This document shows positions 26,114-35,088 of a stretch of 64,000 nucleotides of DNA, in pieces. Positions within the stretch are counted from its first letter, which is position 1, and the number at the start of each line of letters is the position of its first letter. The DNA is taken from NCBI GenBank assembly GCA_020072645.1, contig JAIQGK010000018.1, positions 38,800 through 102,799 of the forward strand, given 5' to 3'. This DNA is from Terriglobia bacterium. Lineage in GTDB: Bacteria > Acidobacteriota > Terriglobia > Terriglobales > Acidobacteriaceae. The position numbers and the translations under genes were made by a program. The notes under the pieces are model-generated. The model did no database searches. It had not been told where the DNA came from and worked only from the letters and a program-made list of their open reading frames with translations.

Positions 26114-26851
26114 ATGGGCTGCTACTTGCGATTCCGAATTTTGTTGAGTCTGGTACTTGCGTCAATGCCATCATTTGCGCAGTCCCCTGCACAGGATAGG
26201 CGCATCAGCGTAAACCGGGGCGAATGGTCCGCTCAGACTGTTTCTCTATTTAATACATGGGGAGGCTTGGATTCCAACCCCGGCAGAGTACTGACGATTC
26301 CCTCTCCTGACGGCAAGAAAACCATTCAAGTCAGGAATGAGAGAGTTGGCATTGTTATAGACGGTAAAACTTACCGCACAAAACTGGGAGAGAAGACAAG
26401 CGCGGAGTTGGGCTGGGCCCCTGATTCGCAGCATTTTTTTCTGACATGGACCGGCGGTGGAGACACCGGAACGTGGCATACGGAACTGTACTCGATCACG
26501 AAATCAGGGATAAGACAGATCACTGCATTTGAGAACCACGTCCGTAGCGACTTTGAGCGTAGAATGCGGCATTTGCCCATGCCCAAAGAATTTGGCCGTA
26601 CGATAGACCAGCACTTTTGGCTGGACGCCCAATATTGTGAAGCGAACATTGTCGGAGCCCAGTGGCTTAACGGTTCGCGAGAGCTTTTGGTTTCCGCGCT
26701 CGTGCCTAATGTGGGGGACTGCCGTTACATGTCGAAATTTGAAGTGTATCGAGTTGAGGTCCCCACTGGAAGGATTCTCCAACGTTATCAACCACGCGAG
26801 GCTTACAAACAGTTCGACCGGAAAAGTTTGCCCAGGATTGCCGAGGACTAA
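26114..26851 (+). CDS. secreted protein of unknown function
   Basis: A 245-residue protein with a signal peptide (RILLSLVLASMPSFAQS). The mature part contains WD/PD40-like strands, e.g. IPSPDGKKTIQVRNER and LGWAPDSQHFFLTWTGGGD, as in beta-propeller blades. Four cysteines in total, one in the DAQYCEANIV segment and one in NVGDCRYMSK, could pair in the periplasm. It begins 17 bp after mutS and ends 59 bp before nagZ. No family assigned. Confidence 0.75.
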   Translation: MGCYLRFRILLSLVLASMPSFAQSPAQDRRISVNRGEWSAQTVSLFNTWGGLDSNPGRVLTIPSPDGKKTIQVRNERVGIVIDGKTYRTKLGEKTSAELGWAPDSQHFFLTWTGGGDTGTWHTELYSITKSGIRQITAFENHVRSDFERRMRHLPMPKEFGRTIDQHFWLDAQYCEANIVGAQWLNGSRELLVSALVPNVGDCRYMSKFEVYRVEVPTGRILQRYQPREAYKQFDRKSLPRIAED

Positions 26852-26895
26852 GGCAGACTCCAAAGTATCAACGGTTGGCTCGTCGCTGAAATTCG

Positions 26896-26901
26896 TATAA
26901 T
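26896..26901 (+). promoter_or_regulatory. possible -10 element of nagZ
   Basis: TATAAT, 9 nt before ATG 26911; TTGGCT at 26875-26880 gives 15-bp spacing. No Shine-Dalgarno before the ATG, consistent with a leaderless start. Confidence 0.35.
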
Positions 26902-26910
26902 CGAACAGGC

Positions 26911-28044
26911 ATGGCAAAAACCACCTCACAGGACCTTCGCCAGCAGGTTGGCCAGTTATTGATCCTGGGCTATGACGGGCTGGCCGTCGATAGCAAGCTG
27001 CGTACCACGTTGAGCACGCTCCAGCCCAGCGGCGTGATCCTGTTCGCGCGCAATATCGAAGAACCTAAACAGACGTGGTGTTTGCTGCGCGATTCGCAAG
27101 CCACCACGCCGGTCCCAATGTTTCTTTGTGTCGATCTGGAAGGCGGGACTGTTGATCGCCTGAAAAAAGTGATTGCGCCTGCGCCGTCCGTTGAGCAGGT
27201 ATTTGCCACCGGCAATCGCAAACTCTTCCGCATGCACGGAAAGATACTTGGTCTGGAAGCACGGGCACTGGGCTTCAACACGGACTTTGCTCCGGTCTTC
27301 GATCTCGGCTTTGAAGCTTCGCGCTCAGTGTTGACCAGCCGAACTGCATCGGCCGATCCCAAAGAAACAATTGCGTATGCGCGCGCATTTTTGCGCGGCC
27401 TAAAGGATTCCAAGGTGCTCGGTTGCGGCAAGCACTTCCCTGGCCTGGGTGAGGGCAATCTGGACAGCCACCATGCGATGCCAGTCGTTCAGAAGAGCTG
27501 GAAAGCCATGTGGGCGGAAGACCTGCTGCCTTACCGCGAGCTTCGTTCACAGATTCCACTTGTGATGGTGGCGCACGCGTCTTATCCGGAGGTCACCAAT
27601 AACAAGGTGCCTGCGTCGCTCTCAAAGAAGTGGATGCAGGACGTGCTGCGCAAGAAAATTGGCTATAAAGGCCTCATCATCTCTGACGATCTGGAGATGG
27701 GCGGAGTGCTTTCCACCGGCGAAATTGAAGACGTGGCCGTGGAAACACTGCGCGCCGGGGCTGACATGTTTCTGGTGTGTCACAACCAGGAGTTGGTGTG
27801 GCGCGGCTTTGAAGCTGTGTTACGCACCGCTGAGCGCGACCGTAAATTTGCCGCACACGTGGCGCAGGCCGCGCAGCGGGTGATGGCTTTCAAAAAGCGT
27901 TCCGCTGAGTTGCGCGGCTTTTCCGCCGAACCCAAAGCCAAAGTTGTGGACCACCTAAAGAAGATCGTCACCGATTTCACGCGAATCGTCGGCGGTGAAG
28001 TAATTGACGACCGGCTGCACACCGCGCGGGAGATCAACGTTTGA
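26911..28044 (+). CDS. nagZ: glycoside hydrolase family 3 beta-N-acetylhexosaminidase
   Basis: A 377-residue cytoplasmic GH3 enzyme removing GlcNAc from recycled muropeptides. The family signature KHFPGLGEGNLDSHHAMP near residue 175 carries the His/Asp pair used as acid-base catalyst, and the nucleophile Asp lies in GLIISDDLEMGGV near residue 255. No signal peptide and no C-terminal domain, as in NagZ. Its TGA overlaps the TTG start of anmK by 4 bp, so the two recycling genes are translationally coupled. Confidence 0.9.
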   Translation: MAKTTSQDLRQQVGQLLILGYDGLAVDSKLRTTLSTLQPSGVILFARNIEEPKQTWCLLRDSQATTPVPMFLCVDLEGGTVDRLKKVIAPAPSVEQVFATGNRKLFRMHGKILGLEARALGFNTDFAPVFDLGFEASRSVLTSRTASADPKETIAYARAFLRGLKDSKVLGCGKHFPGLGEGNLDSHHAMPVVQKSWKAMWAEDLLPYRELRSQIPLVMVAHASYPEVTNNKVPASLSKKWMQDVLRKKIGYKGLIISDDLEMGGVLSTGEIEDVAVETLRAGADMFLVCHNQELVWRGFEAVLRTAERDRKFAAHVAQAAQRVMAFKKRSAELRGFSAEPKAKVVDHLKKIVTDFTRIVGGEVIDDRLHTAREINV

Positions 28045-29186
28045 TCGTCGCCGGAGTCATGAGCGGGACTTCCGCCGATGGTGTCGATGTGGCCGTTATA
28101 AGCATTCAGGGCCGCGGCTCCTATCTCAGCTTTGACCTGCTACTGCACAACCATTCGGAATATCCACCGGCAATCCGCAAGGCCGTACTTGCCGCGATGA
28201 ATGCCCGCCAGATTAGCGTGGCTGAACTCTCACGTCTTAATTTTCGGCTGGGCGACTTCTATGCTGAAGCCGTACGCAAAGCGCACAAGAAATCGGGCCA
28301 GGCCACGCTTGACCTTGTGGGCTGCCACGGACAGACCATCTATCATCAGGGAACGGCAGCTCCCTATCTGGGGAAAAATATCGCGTGCACTTGGCAGACC
28401 GGTGAAGGATCTGTAATAGCCGCGAGGCTGGGAGTGCCGGTCGTCTCTGATTTTCGACCGGCAGACATGGCTGCGGGCGGCAGGGGTGCGCCGCTGGTAC
28501 CGTTGCTCGACTATGCGATCTTTCGTTCCCCGCATAAAGGACGCATCGTGCAGAACATAGGCGGGATCGCCAATCTCACCGCGATTCCAGCGGGCGGCTC
28601 GCCGGACGACCTTGTAGCGTTTGATACCGGCCCGGGCAACATGCTGATTGACCAGCTCATGCAAATGCTGTTCAAGAAAGATTACGATCATAGGGGAGCA
28701 GTTGCGCGCAAAGGATCGGTGCTTCAACCGGTGCTGGAACAATCGTTGAACGCACCTTACTTCAAGCAGAAGCCGCCAAAGACGGCGGGCCGTGAAGAGT
28801 TCGGCAGCGAATACGCCAAGGACTTTTTGCGCCGTTGCGGCCGGGCCGCCAAGGCTGATGTGATTGCCACGGCAACAGCGCTCACTGCGATGTCCATGGC
28901 GCATGCGCTGAGGATCTTCATTCTTAAAAAAAGTAATTATCGCGACTGGGTGGTCTCCGGCGGCGGCACAAAGAATATCGCCCTGATGGACATGCTCAGA
29001 AAAGAAGCTGAGAGCATGGGACTGTGGCTCCGTCATTCTGACGATTTCGGTATTCCCAGCCAGGCCAAGGAAGCAGTGGCTTTCGCGCTGTTGGCATACC
29101 AGACATTTAACGGCCTGCCGGGCAACGTGCCTTCGGCCACAGGAGCAAAGAAACCAGCGGTACTGGGAAAAGTTTCGTATGTTTAA
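28041..29186 (+). CDS. anmK: anhydro-N-acetylmuramic acid kinase
   Basis: A 381-residue ASKHA-fold kinase converting anhydroMurNAc to MurNAc-6-phosphate. The start is TTG (28041), overlapping nagZ by 4 bp; the protein opens IVAGVMSGTSADGVDVAVI, the family's phosphate-binding loop. Other signs are VGCHGQTIYHQG, NIGGIANLTAIP, FDTGPGNMLIDQL and WVVSGGGTKN. Full length for the family (about 370-385). murQ is not in the window. Confidence 0.95.
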   Translation: MIVAGVMSGTSADGVDVAVISIQGRGSYLSFDLLLHNHSEYPPAIRKAVLAAMNARQISVAELSRLNFRLGDFYAEAVRKAHKKSGQATLDLVGCHGQTIYHQGTAAPYLGKNIACTWQTGEGSVIAARLGVPVVSDFRPADMAAGGRGAPLVPLLDYAIFRSPHKGRIVQNIGGIANLTAIPAGGSPDDLVAFDTGPGNMLIDQLMQMLFKKDYDHRGAVARKGSVLQPVLEQSLNAPYFKQKPPKTAGREEFGSEYAKDFLRRCGRAAKADVIATATALTAMSMAHALRIFILKKSNYRDWVVSGGGTKNIALMDMLRKEAESMGLWLRHSDDFGIPSQAKEAVAFALLAYQTFNGLPGNVPSATGAKKPAVLGKVSYV

Positions 29187-29193
29187 CGTCTCT

Positions 29194-29276
29194 AACCACA
29201 AAGGACACGAAGGTTCACGAAGGCTGTTTCCGTCGAAAGCCGATCACCTTCGTGTCACTTCGTGCCCTTTGTGGTT
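29194..29276. repeat. long imperfect hairpin of 'aaccacaaaggacacgaagg' repeats
   Basis: The left arm 29194-29223 (aaccacaaaggacacgaagg onward) and right arm 29247-29276 are inverse copies matching at 26 of 30 positions with a 23-nt loop. The structure begins 7 bp after the anmK stop and ends at the probable start of the next gene. Confidence 0.75.
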
Positions 29277-30786
29277 GAAGCTTTTTTGCCTGCTGCTGTG
29301 CGCCAGCCTTCTTTCCTGCTCTAAGCGTCCGGACGCAAACACCGTGGTGATGATCATTGAAAGCAGCCCTACGAATCTTGATCCGCGCGTGGGCACGGAT
29401 GCGCAGTCAGAGCGCATTGACGAGTTGATCTTCGATCCGCTCGTGCATCGCGATGAACACTTCAACATGCGGCCATGGGTAGCAGAAAAGTGGCAGATTC
29501 CTGATCCCAAAACGTATGTCTTCCATCTACGCCGGGGGATTCACTTTCATGACGGACGTTCACTAACGTCGCGCGACGTGAAATGGACGCTGGACAGCGT
29601 CCGAGATGGATCGCTGACAACGCTGAAAGCCACAACTTACAATCTAATCGACCGCGTTGACGCGCCCGATGACTCCACGCTCATCATCCATCTTTCCGAG
29701 CCTGACGGCACGCTGCTATACAACGTGTCTGACGGAGTTTTCGGCATTGTGCCGTATGGCAGCGGCAAGCCCTTCAATCGCCATCCCATTGGCTCAGGGC
29801 CATTCACGTTTGTCTCTCAGGATCCTGACACTGAGGTAGTTCTGCAGCGGAATGACAATTACTGGGGCCAGCGTGCCCAAGTGGAACGTGTCCGACTAAC
29901 CATTGTGCCGGACGCCACCACGCGCGCGCTGGAACTGCGTAAAGGCAGTGCGGACATTTCTCCAGGCGGCTCACTCAGCGCGGACATGATTGGCACGCTC
30001 CGCCGCTACCGCAATCTTGAGATCGAGCAGCAATCGGGCACGATACTTGCTTATCTGGCCTTCAATCTGCGCGACCCGATCTTGAAAGATATTCGCGTGC
30101 GGCAGGCGCTGGCATATGCGATTGATCGCGGCGCCGTATTGCATTATTTGTTCGGCGACGAGGGCCGGCTGGCCGACAGCGTGCTTCCACCGCAGCACTG
30201 GGCTTACAACGGAGACGTAGCGCACTATGCCTATGATCCTGCAAAGGCAAATGCGATTCTGGACGCGGCAGGCTACGCGCGGGGCGCAGATGGCGTGCGT
30301 TTTCACCTGACCATGAAGACTTCGACGGAAGAAACCACGCGCCTGCTGGCGGCGGTAATGCAACAGCAGCTCAGGCAGGTGGGGATTGCACTGGATATCC
30401 GCAGCTTTGAGTTTGCCACGTTCTACGCCGACGTGATGAAAGGCGCGTTCCAGCTTTACTCCTTGCGCTGGGTCGGCGGCAATGAAGACCCGGACATTTT
30501 CTATTACGCGTTTCACTCTTCCAGCTTCCCGCCTAAACATGCCAACCGTGGTTATTATGTGAACCCGGAAATGGACAGCCTGATCGATGCAGGACGCAGC
30601 ACCACGGACCAGGAAAAACGCAAGCAGATCTATGCCCAGGTTCAAAAGATATTGGCTCGCGATCTGCCCTACATCAACCTCTGGTACTTTGATAATGTTG
30701 TGGTGCATTCCGCGCGCGTGCGGGATCTGCATGTGAATCCGGCGGGAAACTACGACTTTTTGACGACGATTGAGTTGGCGAAGTAA
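29275..30786 (+). CDS. ABC transporter substrate-binding lipoprotein (SBP_bac_5, peptide/nickel type)
   Basis: A periplasmic solute-binding protein of family 5 (DppA/OppA-like). Signs: ESSPTNLDPRVGTDAQS at the start of the mature protein, FHLRRGIHFHDGRSLTSRDV, and LAYAIDRGAVLHYLFG. The frame is open from ATG 29179, but the first 32 codons there are the hairpin repeat (NHKGHEGSRR). TTG 29275, at the very end of the hairpin, gives MKLFCLLLCASLLSC, a complete lipoprotein signal with lipobox, so 503 residues are proposed. No permease or ATPase genes follow, so the partner transporter is elsewhere. Confidence 0.88.
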   Translation: MKLFCLLLCASLLSCSKRPDANTVVMIIESSPTNLDPRVGTDAQSERIDELIFDPLVHRDEHFNMRPWVAEKWQIPDPKTYVFHLRRGIHFHDGRSLTSRDVKWTLDSVRDGSLTTLKATTYNLIDRVDAPDDSTLIIHLSEPDGTLLYNVSDGVFGIVPYGSGKPFNRHPIGSGPFTFVSQDPDTEVVLQRNDNYWGQRAQVERVRLTIVPDATTRALELRKGSADISPGGSLSADMIGTLRRYRNLEIEQQSGTILAYLAFNLRDPILKDIRVRQALAYAIDRGAVLHYLFGDEGRLADSVLPPQHWAYNGDVAHYAYDPAKANAILDAAGYARGADGVRFHLTMKTSTEETTRLLAAVMQQQLRQVGIALDIRSFEFATFYADVMKGAFQLYSLRWVGGNEDPDIFYYAFHSSSFPPKHANRGYYVNPEMDSLIDAGRSTTDQEKRKQIYAQVQKILARDLPYINLWYFDNVVVHSARVRDLHVNPAGNYDFLTTIELAK

Positions 30787-30797
30787 AGGCCTGATCG

Positions 30798-31436
30798 CTA
30801 ATCAAACTTGAGCGACTCCATAGTCTTGGCAAGGTCGTTCATTTGTCGCTCATCATTGGCACGGAACTCGAAAAACAATAAGTATCCCCGCGACGCAGTA
30901 TCAAACATTGAGACATAGGCCTTCTCTTTTCCGCCGGCCATGTCGGCACGAATAAATTTTCGTCCACCGATCATTTGTTCCTGAAGAGGACGCAATGCTT
31001 TCATTGTGCCAATTTGCGTGAGTAGCTTCGCATTATCTCCGGGTTTGTCCTGTATACCATTGCGCTCCAGGGCCCATATATGTACGTATGGGAGGGGAGG
31101 GTAGTCCTGGGCAGGAACCGCATCAGGAGCGGCCACAAACAGGTTATACATCCAAAGCGCATGGGCTGATAGAACCGTGGTCCCTGGCTTGGCTTGGGCA
31201 TCAGCCTTAGCTTTGGCTTGGGCGTTTTTTTCACCCTCTTCATGGCTTTTACGATTCTGCTGCATCCGCAAGGCGTCGTCTTTCAACGCCCAGCCTTTAG
31301 GAAACTCATAATGAAATTTAAAGTAAGGAGATTCCACGATGCCATTCGAGATGTTGATGGAGTCTGGTTCAATCTTGTCCTTACCGGCGGCAAAAGACAA
31401 AAGCAGAAGAAGAGGTATCCCCAATCGCAATTTCAT
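30798..31436 (-). CDS. secreted protein of unknown function
   Basis: About 212 residues from ATG 31436, chosen over the longer frame to 31484 because a GGAG lies 5-8 nt upstream and a signal peptide (MKLRLGIPLLLLLSFAAG) follows. A Lys/Ala/Glu-rich stretch (KNAQAKAKADAQAKPG) sits near residue 75. The C-terminal part GYLLFFEFRANDERQMNDLA resembles PsbP-like or 'DUF' stress-tolerance folds that end with a helix packing on strands, but no assignment is made. Convergent with the SBP gene (11 bp). Confidence 0.72.
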   Translation of the reverse strand: MKLRLGIPLLLLLSFAAGKDKIEPDSINISNGIVESPYFKFHYEFPKGWALKDDALRMQQNRKSHEEGEKNAQAKAKADAQAKPGTTVLSAHALWMYNLFVAAPDAVPAQDYPPLPYVHIWALERNGIQDKPGDNAKLLTQIGTMKALRPLQEQMIGGRKFIRADMAGGKEKAYVSMFDTASRGYLLFFEFRANDERQMNDLAKTMESLKFD

Positions 31437-31627
31437 CAGCTCCGAACCTTTCTTTTGACGGATGTGGAGTATAGCACTTCTCATGGAAGAAATTTACTTG
31501 AGGAAAATCTTATGCTCCATTCGAGCATCAGGAAATTTTTAGATCCAATCCAGAACAGCGGGCAGAACTTATGCATAACTGCTGGACTGGCCTGAGATAG
31601 CGCCTGCAGCGATGCGATCTGGAATGT

Positions 31628-31633
31628 TAGTAT
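31628..31633 (+). promoter_or_regulatory. possible -10 element of the YmdB-type gene
   Basis: TAGTAT, 9 nt before ATG 31643, with no Shine-Dalgarno in between. Weak on its own; listed because of the same spacing at mutS, nagZ, the GT2 gene and nuoI. Confidence 0.25.
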
Positions 31634-31642
31634 CAGGTACTC

Positions 31643-32440
31643 ATGCAGATTCTTTTCATTGGCGATATCTTCGGCAGTCCAGGGCGCAAGATCGTGCGCG
31701 ACCACCTGGGCCATGTAGTGGAGACCAACAAAGTTGATTTAGTAATCGCGAACGCGGAAAACTCCGCAGGCGGATTTGGGCTCACCCCTGCCATTGCCGA
31801 CGAGCTTTTTGATCTCGGATGCCACGTGCTCACCACCGGCAACCACGTCTGGGACAAGCGCGAGATTGTTGATTACTTCAATTCGGCCAATGGCGATCCC
31901 AGCGGACGAGCGCGGAAAGTGTTGCGTCCCGCAAATTATGCGGAAGGCGTGCCCGGCATTGGTGTCTACGAGGGCTGCACCGCGCAGGGGCAGAAATTTG
32001 CCGTCATCAATTTACAAGGCCGCGTCTTTATGCAAGATACTGACGATCCTTTCCGCAAAGCCGATGCACTGCTGGCAAAGATCAGCAGCAAGGTAGTGAT
32101 CGTTGATTTCCATGCTGAAGCCACGTCAGAAAAAATCGCACTGGGCTGGTACCTTGATGGACGCGTGACGGCTGTCCTGGGCACGCACACTCACGTGCCG
32201 ACGGCAGACACAAGGGTCTTACCGGGGGGCACAGCGTATCAAACCGATGTCGGAATGACTGGCCCGTATGATAGCGTGATCGGCGTGCAGAAAGAGCAGG
32301 TTCTACAGCGCTTCCTGACTGGGCTGCCGGGCCGGTTTGAGGCCGCCAAGGGCGATCCGCGATTTTGCGCGGTACTGATTGGTTGCGATGAAACCACAGG
32401 TCGCGCGCATTCCGTGCAGCGGCTGATGCTGGGCGAATAG
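31643..32440 (+). CDS. YmdB-type metallophosphoesterase (cyclic-nucleotide phosphodiesterase family)
   Basis: A 265-residue calcineurin-like phosphoesterase of the TIGR00282/YmdB family. Metal ligands appear in LFIGDIFGSPGR (Asp8), NAENSAGGFG (Asn39/Glu40 region), TGNHVWDK, VDFHAEATSEK and GTHTHVPTAD, all in the family's order. The Bacillus member hydrolyses 2',3'-cAMP and affects biofilm and motility choices (family knowledge). rny, a common neighbour elsewhere, is not here. Ends at a strong terminator. Confidence 0.92.
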   Translation: MQILFIGDIFGSPGRKIVRDHLGHVVETNKVDLVIANAENSAGGFGLTPAIADELFDLGCHVLTTGNHVWDKREIVDYFNSANGDPSGRARKVLRPANYAEGVPGIGVYEGCTAQGQKFAVINLQGRVFMQDTDDPFRKADALLAKISSKVVIVDFHAEATSEKIALGWYLDGRVTAVLGTHTHVPTADTRVLPGGTAYQTDVGMTGPYDSVIGVQKEQVLQRFLTGLPGRFEAAKGDPRFCAVLIGCDETTGRAHSVQRLMLGE

Positions 32441-32443
32441 ATT

Positions 32444-32475
32444 AAAAAGCAGCCCATTCGCGGGCTGCTTTTTTG
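32444..32475 (+). terminator. strong bidirectional terminator
   Basis: Stem AAAAAGCAGCCC / GGGCTGCTTTTTT with a short ATTCGC loop between convergent genes (YmdB-type gene and the TPR-like gene). A on one side and T on the other make it functional on both strands. Confidence 0.88.
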
Positions 32476-32492
32476 TTGAAGCGCGTGGTTCT

Positions 32493-33887
32493 TTACTTGC
32501 TGGCTTTCTTTTTCGTAGTAGCCTTCTTCGCAGGACCCTTCCTGGCCGGCGTTTTGGCTGCAGGTTTGGCGCCCGGCACTTCACCCTTGATCATGGTGAA
32601 CATGAACGGGTCAGGCGTGTACTCTGAGATCACTCCGATCACGTCCACGCTGGAACCGACTGCAGGTGGCTTGGTCATCGGCTTGTCCATGGTAACGCGC
32701 ATGTCAGCCTTGTTGGCCGTCTGGTTGTCCTCGCTGAGCGCAACCTCCAGCGTGCTGGCATCCGGAGCTGCGATCACCTTCACTCCGGGCATCTTCAGCT
32801 TGGCTTCGCCATTTTTCTCTTTTGACTGGATGAACGCCCACACTTTTTCGGCGGCATCTTTGTTCGCGGGAGTCTTGTCACGGCAGGAAAGCACGAGTTC
32901 ATAGTCGCTAAACGAAAGCTGGCTGGGATCATTCTGCTGCACAGCCTGGGCGGCCAGGTCGCACGGCGTGGGCGCCAGCGGAATGCTGGCGACAAAATTC
33001 GGCGGTGGAGCAGTCTCTGTGGCGGCGGTAGCCATGCGCTGGTTCCAGTCATCCGTGTTGCCGTGGTACTTCTTGTACCTTGAGAGAAAATACGGCGACC
33101 AAGCCTGGAAAGCCTGGGGATTTTGCTTTTGCGCAATGCTCAGCGCCTTGGCGCCATACCAGAAGCCCAGAGGATCCATGGGATTCGATTCCAAGAGCGC
33201 GATGGCAATCTGATAGTTGTTGCCCAGGTCGTTGGGATCGACTTTCAGCGCCTGCTCATAATATTTGCGCGCAGCGGCGTAATCTTTTTGCTGCAAAGCA
33301 CCGAAGGCTGCCGTGCCGGCGAAGATATCAGTCATCTGGTTGCGCAGCTTTTCCTGGTCCGCAGCAGAAACGTCCGCGGGTTTCCAGTTGGGCAGTTCCT
33401 GCAAGCCGCGCTCGGCATCGCCACGGGCTTTTGCGCCAGTGGCCGCATCTTTAATCTGGCCGCGCTCAAGAAAGACCACGATGGCCAAAGCACGCACATT
33501 GTTCGGCTCAATCGTAAGAATCTGTCTGGCAATCTGCTCAACTTTTTGCTGGTTGTTGGCCTGCTGGTAGGCCCCCATGGCCTGCTCCAGCGCGTCAATC
33601 TTGACGATGCTGTTGGGATATTGGGCGACAAACGCTTCCATCGCCGCGCCTTTGGCTGCCGGATCCGTGGTATTTAACGCGGTGATATAGGCGTTATATT
33701 CCGCCGGATCTTTAATCACTTTCTGGCTGGTGGGAAGATTGGCCTGATCGCCACCTGCAGCGGGCTGTTGACCGGCGGTCGGTTGGCCGGCGGGTGGTTG
33801 CGCCGGCGGCTGTTGCGATGGTGAACTTCCCTGACCCCAGGCTGCTGTGGTTAGCGCAAGCACAAACGTGACAAGCACTCTTTTCAT
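32493..33887 (-). CDS. secreted tetratricopeptide-like protein
   Basis: 464 residues from ATG 33887, chosen over 33932 because AAGGAG lies 9 nt upstream and a signal peptide (MKRVLVTFVLALTTAAWGQG) follows. A Pro/Gln/Gly-rich linker comes next, then TPR-like helices (AAMEAFVAQYPNSIVKIDAL; YAAARKYYEQALKVDPNDLG). The C-terminal 45 residues are Lys/Ala/Pro-rich, ending in KKATTKKKASK, as in nucleic-acid- or polyanion-binding tails. A region before that (VGSSVDVIGVISEYTPDPF) looks like a small beta domain. Function unknown. Confidence 0.78.
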   Translation of the reverse strand: MKRVLVTFVLALTTAAWGQGSSPSQQPPAQPPAGQPTAGQQPAAGGDQANLPTSQKVIKDPAEYNAYITALNTTDPAAKGAAMEAFVAQYPNSIVKIDALEQAMGAYQQANNQQKVEQIARQILTIEPNNVRALAIVVFLERGQIKDAATGAKARGDAERGLQELPNWKPADVSAADQEKLRNQMTDIFAGTAAFGALQQKDYAAARKYYEQALKVDPNDLGNNYQIAIALLESNPMDPLGFWYGAKALSIAQKQNPQAFQAWSPYFLSRYKKYHGNTDDWNQRMATAATETAPPPNFVASIPLAPTPCDLAAQAVQQNDPSQLSFSDYELVLSCRDKTPANKDAAEKVWAFIQSKEKNGEAKLKMPGVKVIAAPDASTLEVALSEDNQTANKADMRVTMDKPMTKPPAVGSSVDVIGVISEYTPDPFMFTMIKGEVPGAKPAAKTPARKGPAKKATTKKKASK

Positions 33888-33932
33888 TGAGTTTTGCTCC
33901 TTCAGTACATCTCTGCCAGATTTGTGGCCCAA

Positions 33933-34336
33933 TGTTCCAAGAACATCTCTTGCTCGGCTGGTCCTTTTCCGCTAAAAACTTAGAGGCACGGATTATAAAA
34001 GACACACCCCACATTTAGGCAAGCTCTACATAAAATGGCACTTTACTGCTCAGATGCAGAGTCACTGGCGATAGTTACCCTTAGGCACACCCGTCCCATC
34101 GGTATTTCCAGCTTTTATGGCCCCGAGCCACTCTTTCGTCAAAGTCAGACATCGGCCCGCAATCGCGACAACTACTTTCTAAACGTGAAAGTTCAATGAA
34201 AATCAATTTTGGGCGATCCACGGCAGGACGCGGTATCCTGCCAGATTAGACACCGGCCTGGATAAAACGTTCCTGAATGCCGCAAAAAAGGAAAGCTATT
34301 GGGAGTAAGCTTCTTAAAGTTAAGGACGGAAAGCAT
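33933..34336. other. intergenic region with one hairpin
   Basis: About 400 bp between divergent genes. A hairpin GGCAGGA / TCCTGCC (34222-34242, 7-nt loop) is present without a T run. In-frame upstream codons of the SDR (34277-34336) are judged non-coding. No promoter with confidence. Confidence 0.4.
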
Positions 34337-35053
34337 ATGGACCATATTTTGAACGGCAAAATTGCGCTGGTCACCGGCGGAGGACGCGGAATTGGCGCCG
34401 CCATCGCTCTTAAACTGGCGGGCTTGGGTGCAACTACCATTGTCTGCGGACGCACGCTGGCCCGCCTGCAACACACGGCAGGCCAGATCCGCGCGGCAGG
34501 CGGCCAGGGTGAAGCCATGGCCTGCGATGTCGCCGACTGGAACTCAGTGGCCGCGCTGGCGGATCGTGTGCAAAAGACGTTTGGCCGGCTCGATGTGCTG
34601 GTCAACAATGCCGGGATCGGCACATTTGGCGGCCCGCTGCACACCATGCCCACGGACAAATGGGACGCCATGTTCAACACCAACCTGCGCGGCGTCTTTT
34701 ATATGATTCGGGCCTTTGCGCCAATCATGATCTCCACCGGCGGTGGCGACATTGTGAATATTTCATCGCTGGCCGGAAAAAATGCCGTGCCGAAAGGCGC
34801 AGCTTACTCGGCCACAAAATGGGGGCTGAACGGACTGACGTATTCCGTGGCAGAGGAACTGCGCGGACACAAAATCCGGGTGGCTGTCGTCTGTCCCGGG
34901 TCGACGCTGACGGAGTTCGGAGCGCATGAAGGCAAGAGCCCGGACAAAATGCTGATTGCGGAAGACGTGGCCCATGCGGTGGAAATGCTGGTTACCTTGA
35001 GACCGCAGGCGTTCATCAGCGAGGTGCTTTTAAGACCGACGCAAAAGCCGTGA
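34337..35053 (+). CDS. SDR family oxidoreductase
   Basis: 238 residues from ATG 34337 (frame open from 34277; the shorter start fits the family, which begins a few residues before the Rossmann loop). Classical short-chain dehydrogenase: IALVTGGGRGIGAAIA cofactor loop, LVNNAGIGTFGG, NISSLAGKNAVPKG with catalytic Ser, and YSATKWGLNGL with the Tyr-x3-Lys pair. It resembles 3-oxoacyl-ACP reductase / ribitol-dehydrogenase-like SDRs; substrate unknown. Followed by a complex inverted-repeat region. Confidence 0.88.
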   Translation: MDHILNGKIALVTGGGRGIGAAIALKLAGLGATTIVCGRTLARLQHTAGQIRAAGGQGEAMACDVADWNSVAALADRVQKTFGRLDVLVNNAGIGTFGGPLHTMPTDKWDAMFNTNLRGVFYMIRAFAPIMISTGGGDIVNISSLAGKNAVPKGAAYSATKWGLNGLTYSVAEELRGHKIRVAVVCPGSTLTEFGAHEGKSPDKMLIAEDVAHAVEMLVTLRPQAFISEVLLRPTQKP

Positions 35054-35088
35054 GGGGATCGCCGACATCGCCGTAACCTGAAAACCAG

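Noticed and set aside
28230..29201. 323-codon open frame on the minus strand opposite anmK
   Set aside because: Antisense to intact anmK, His/Cys/Arg-rich as expected for a shadow frame, and its start lies in a repeat.
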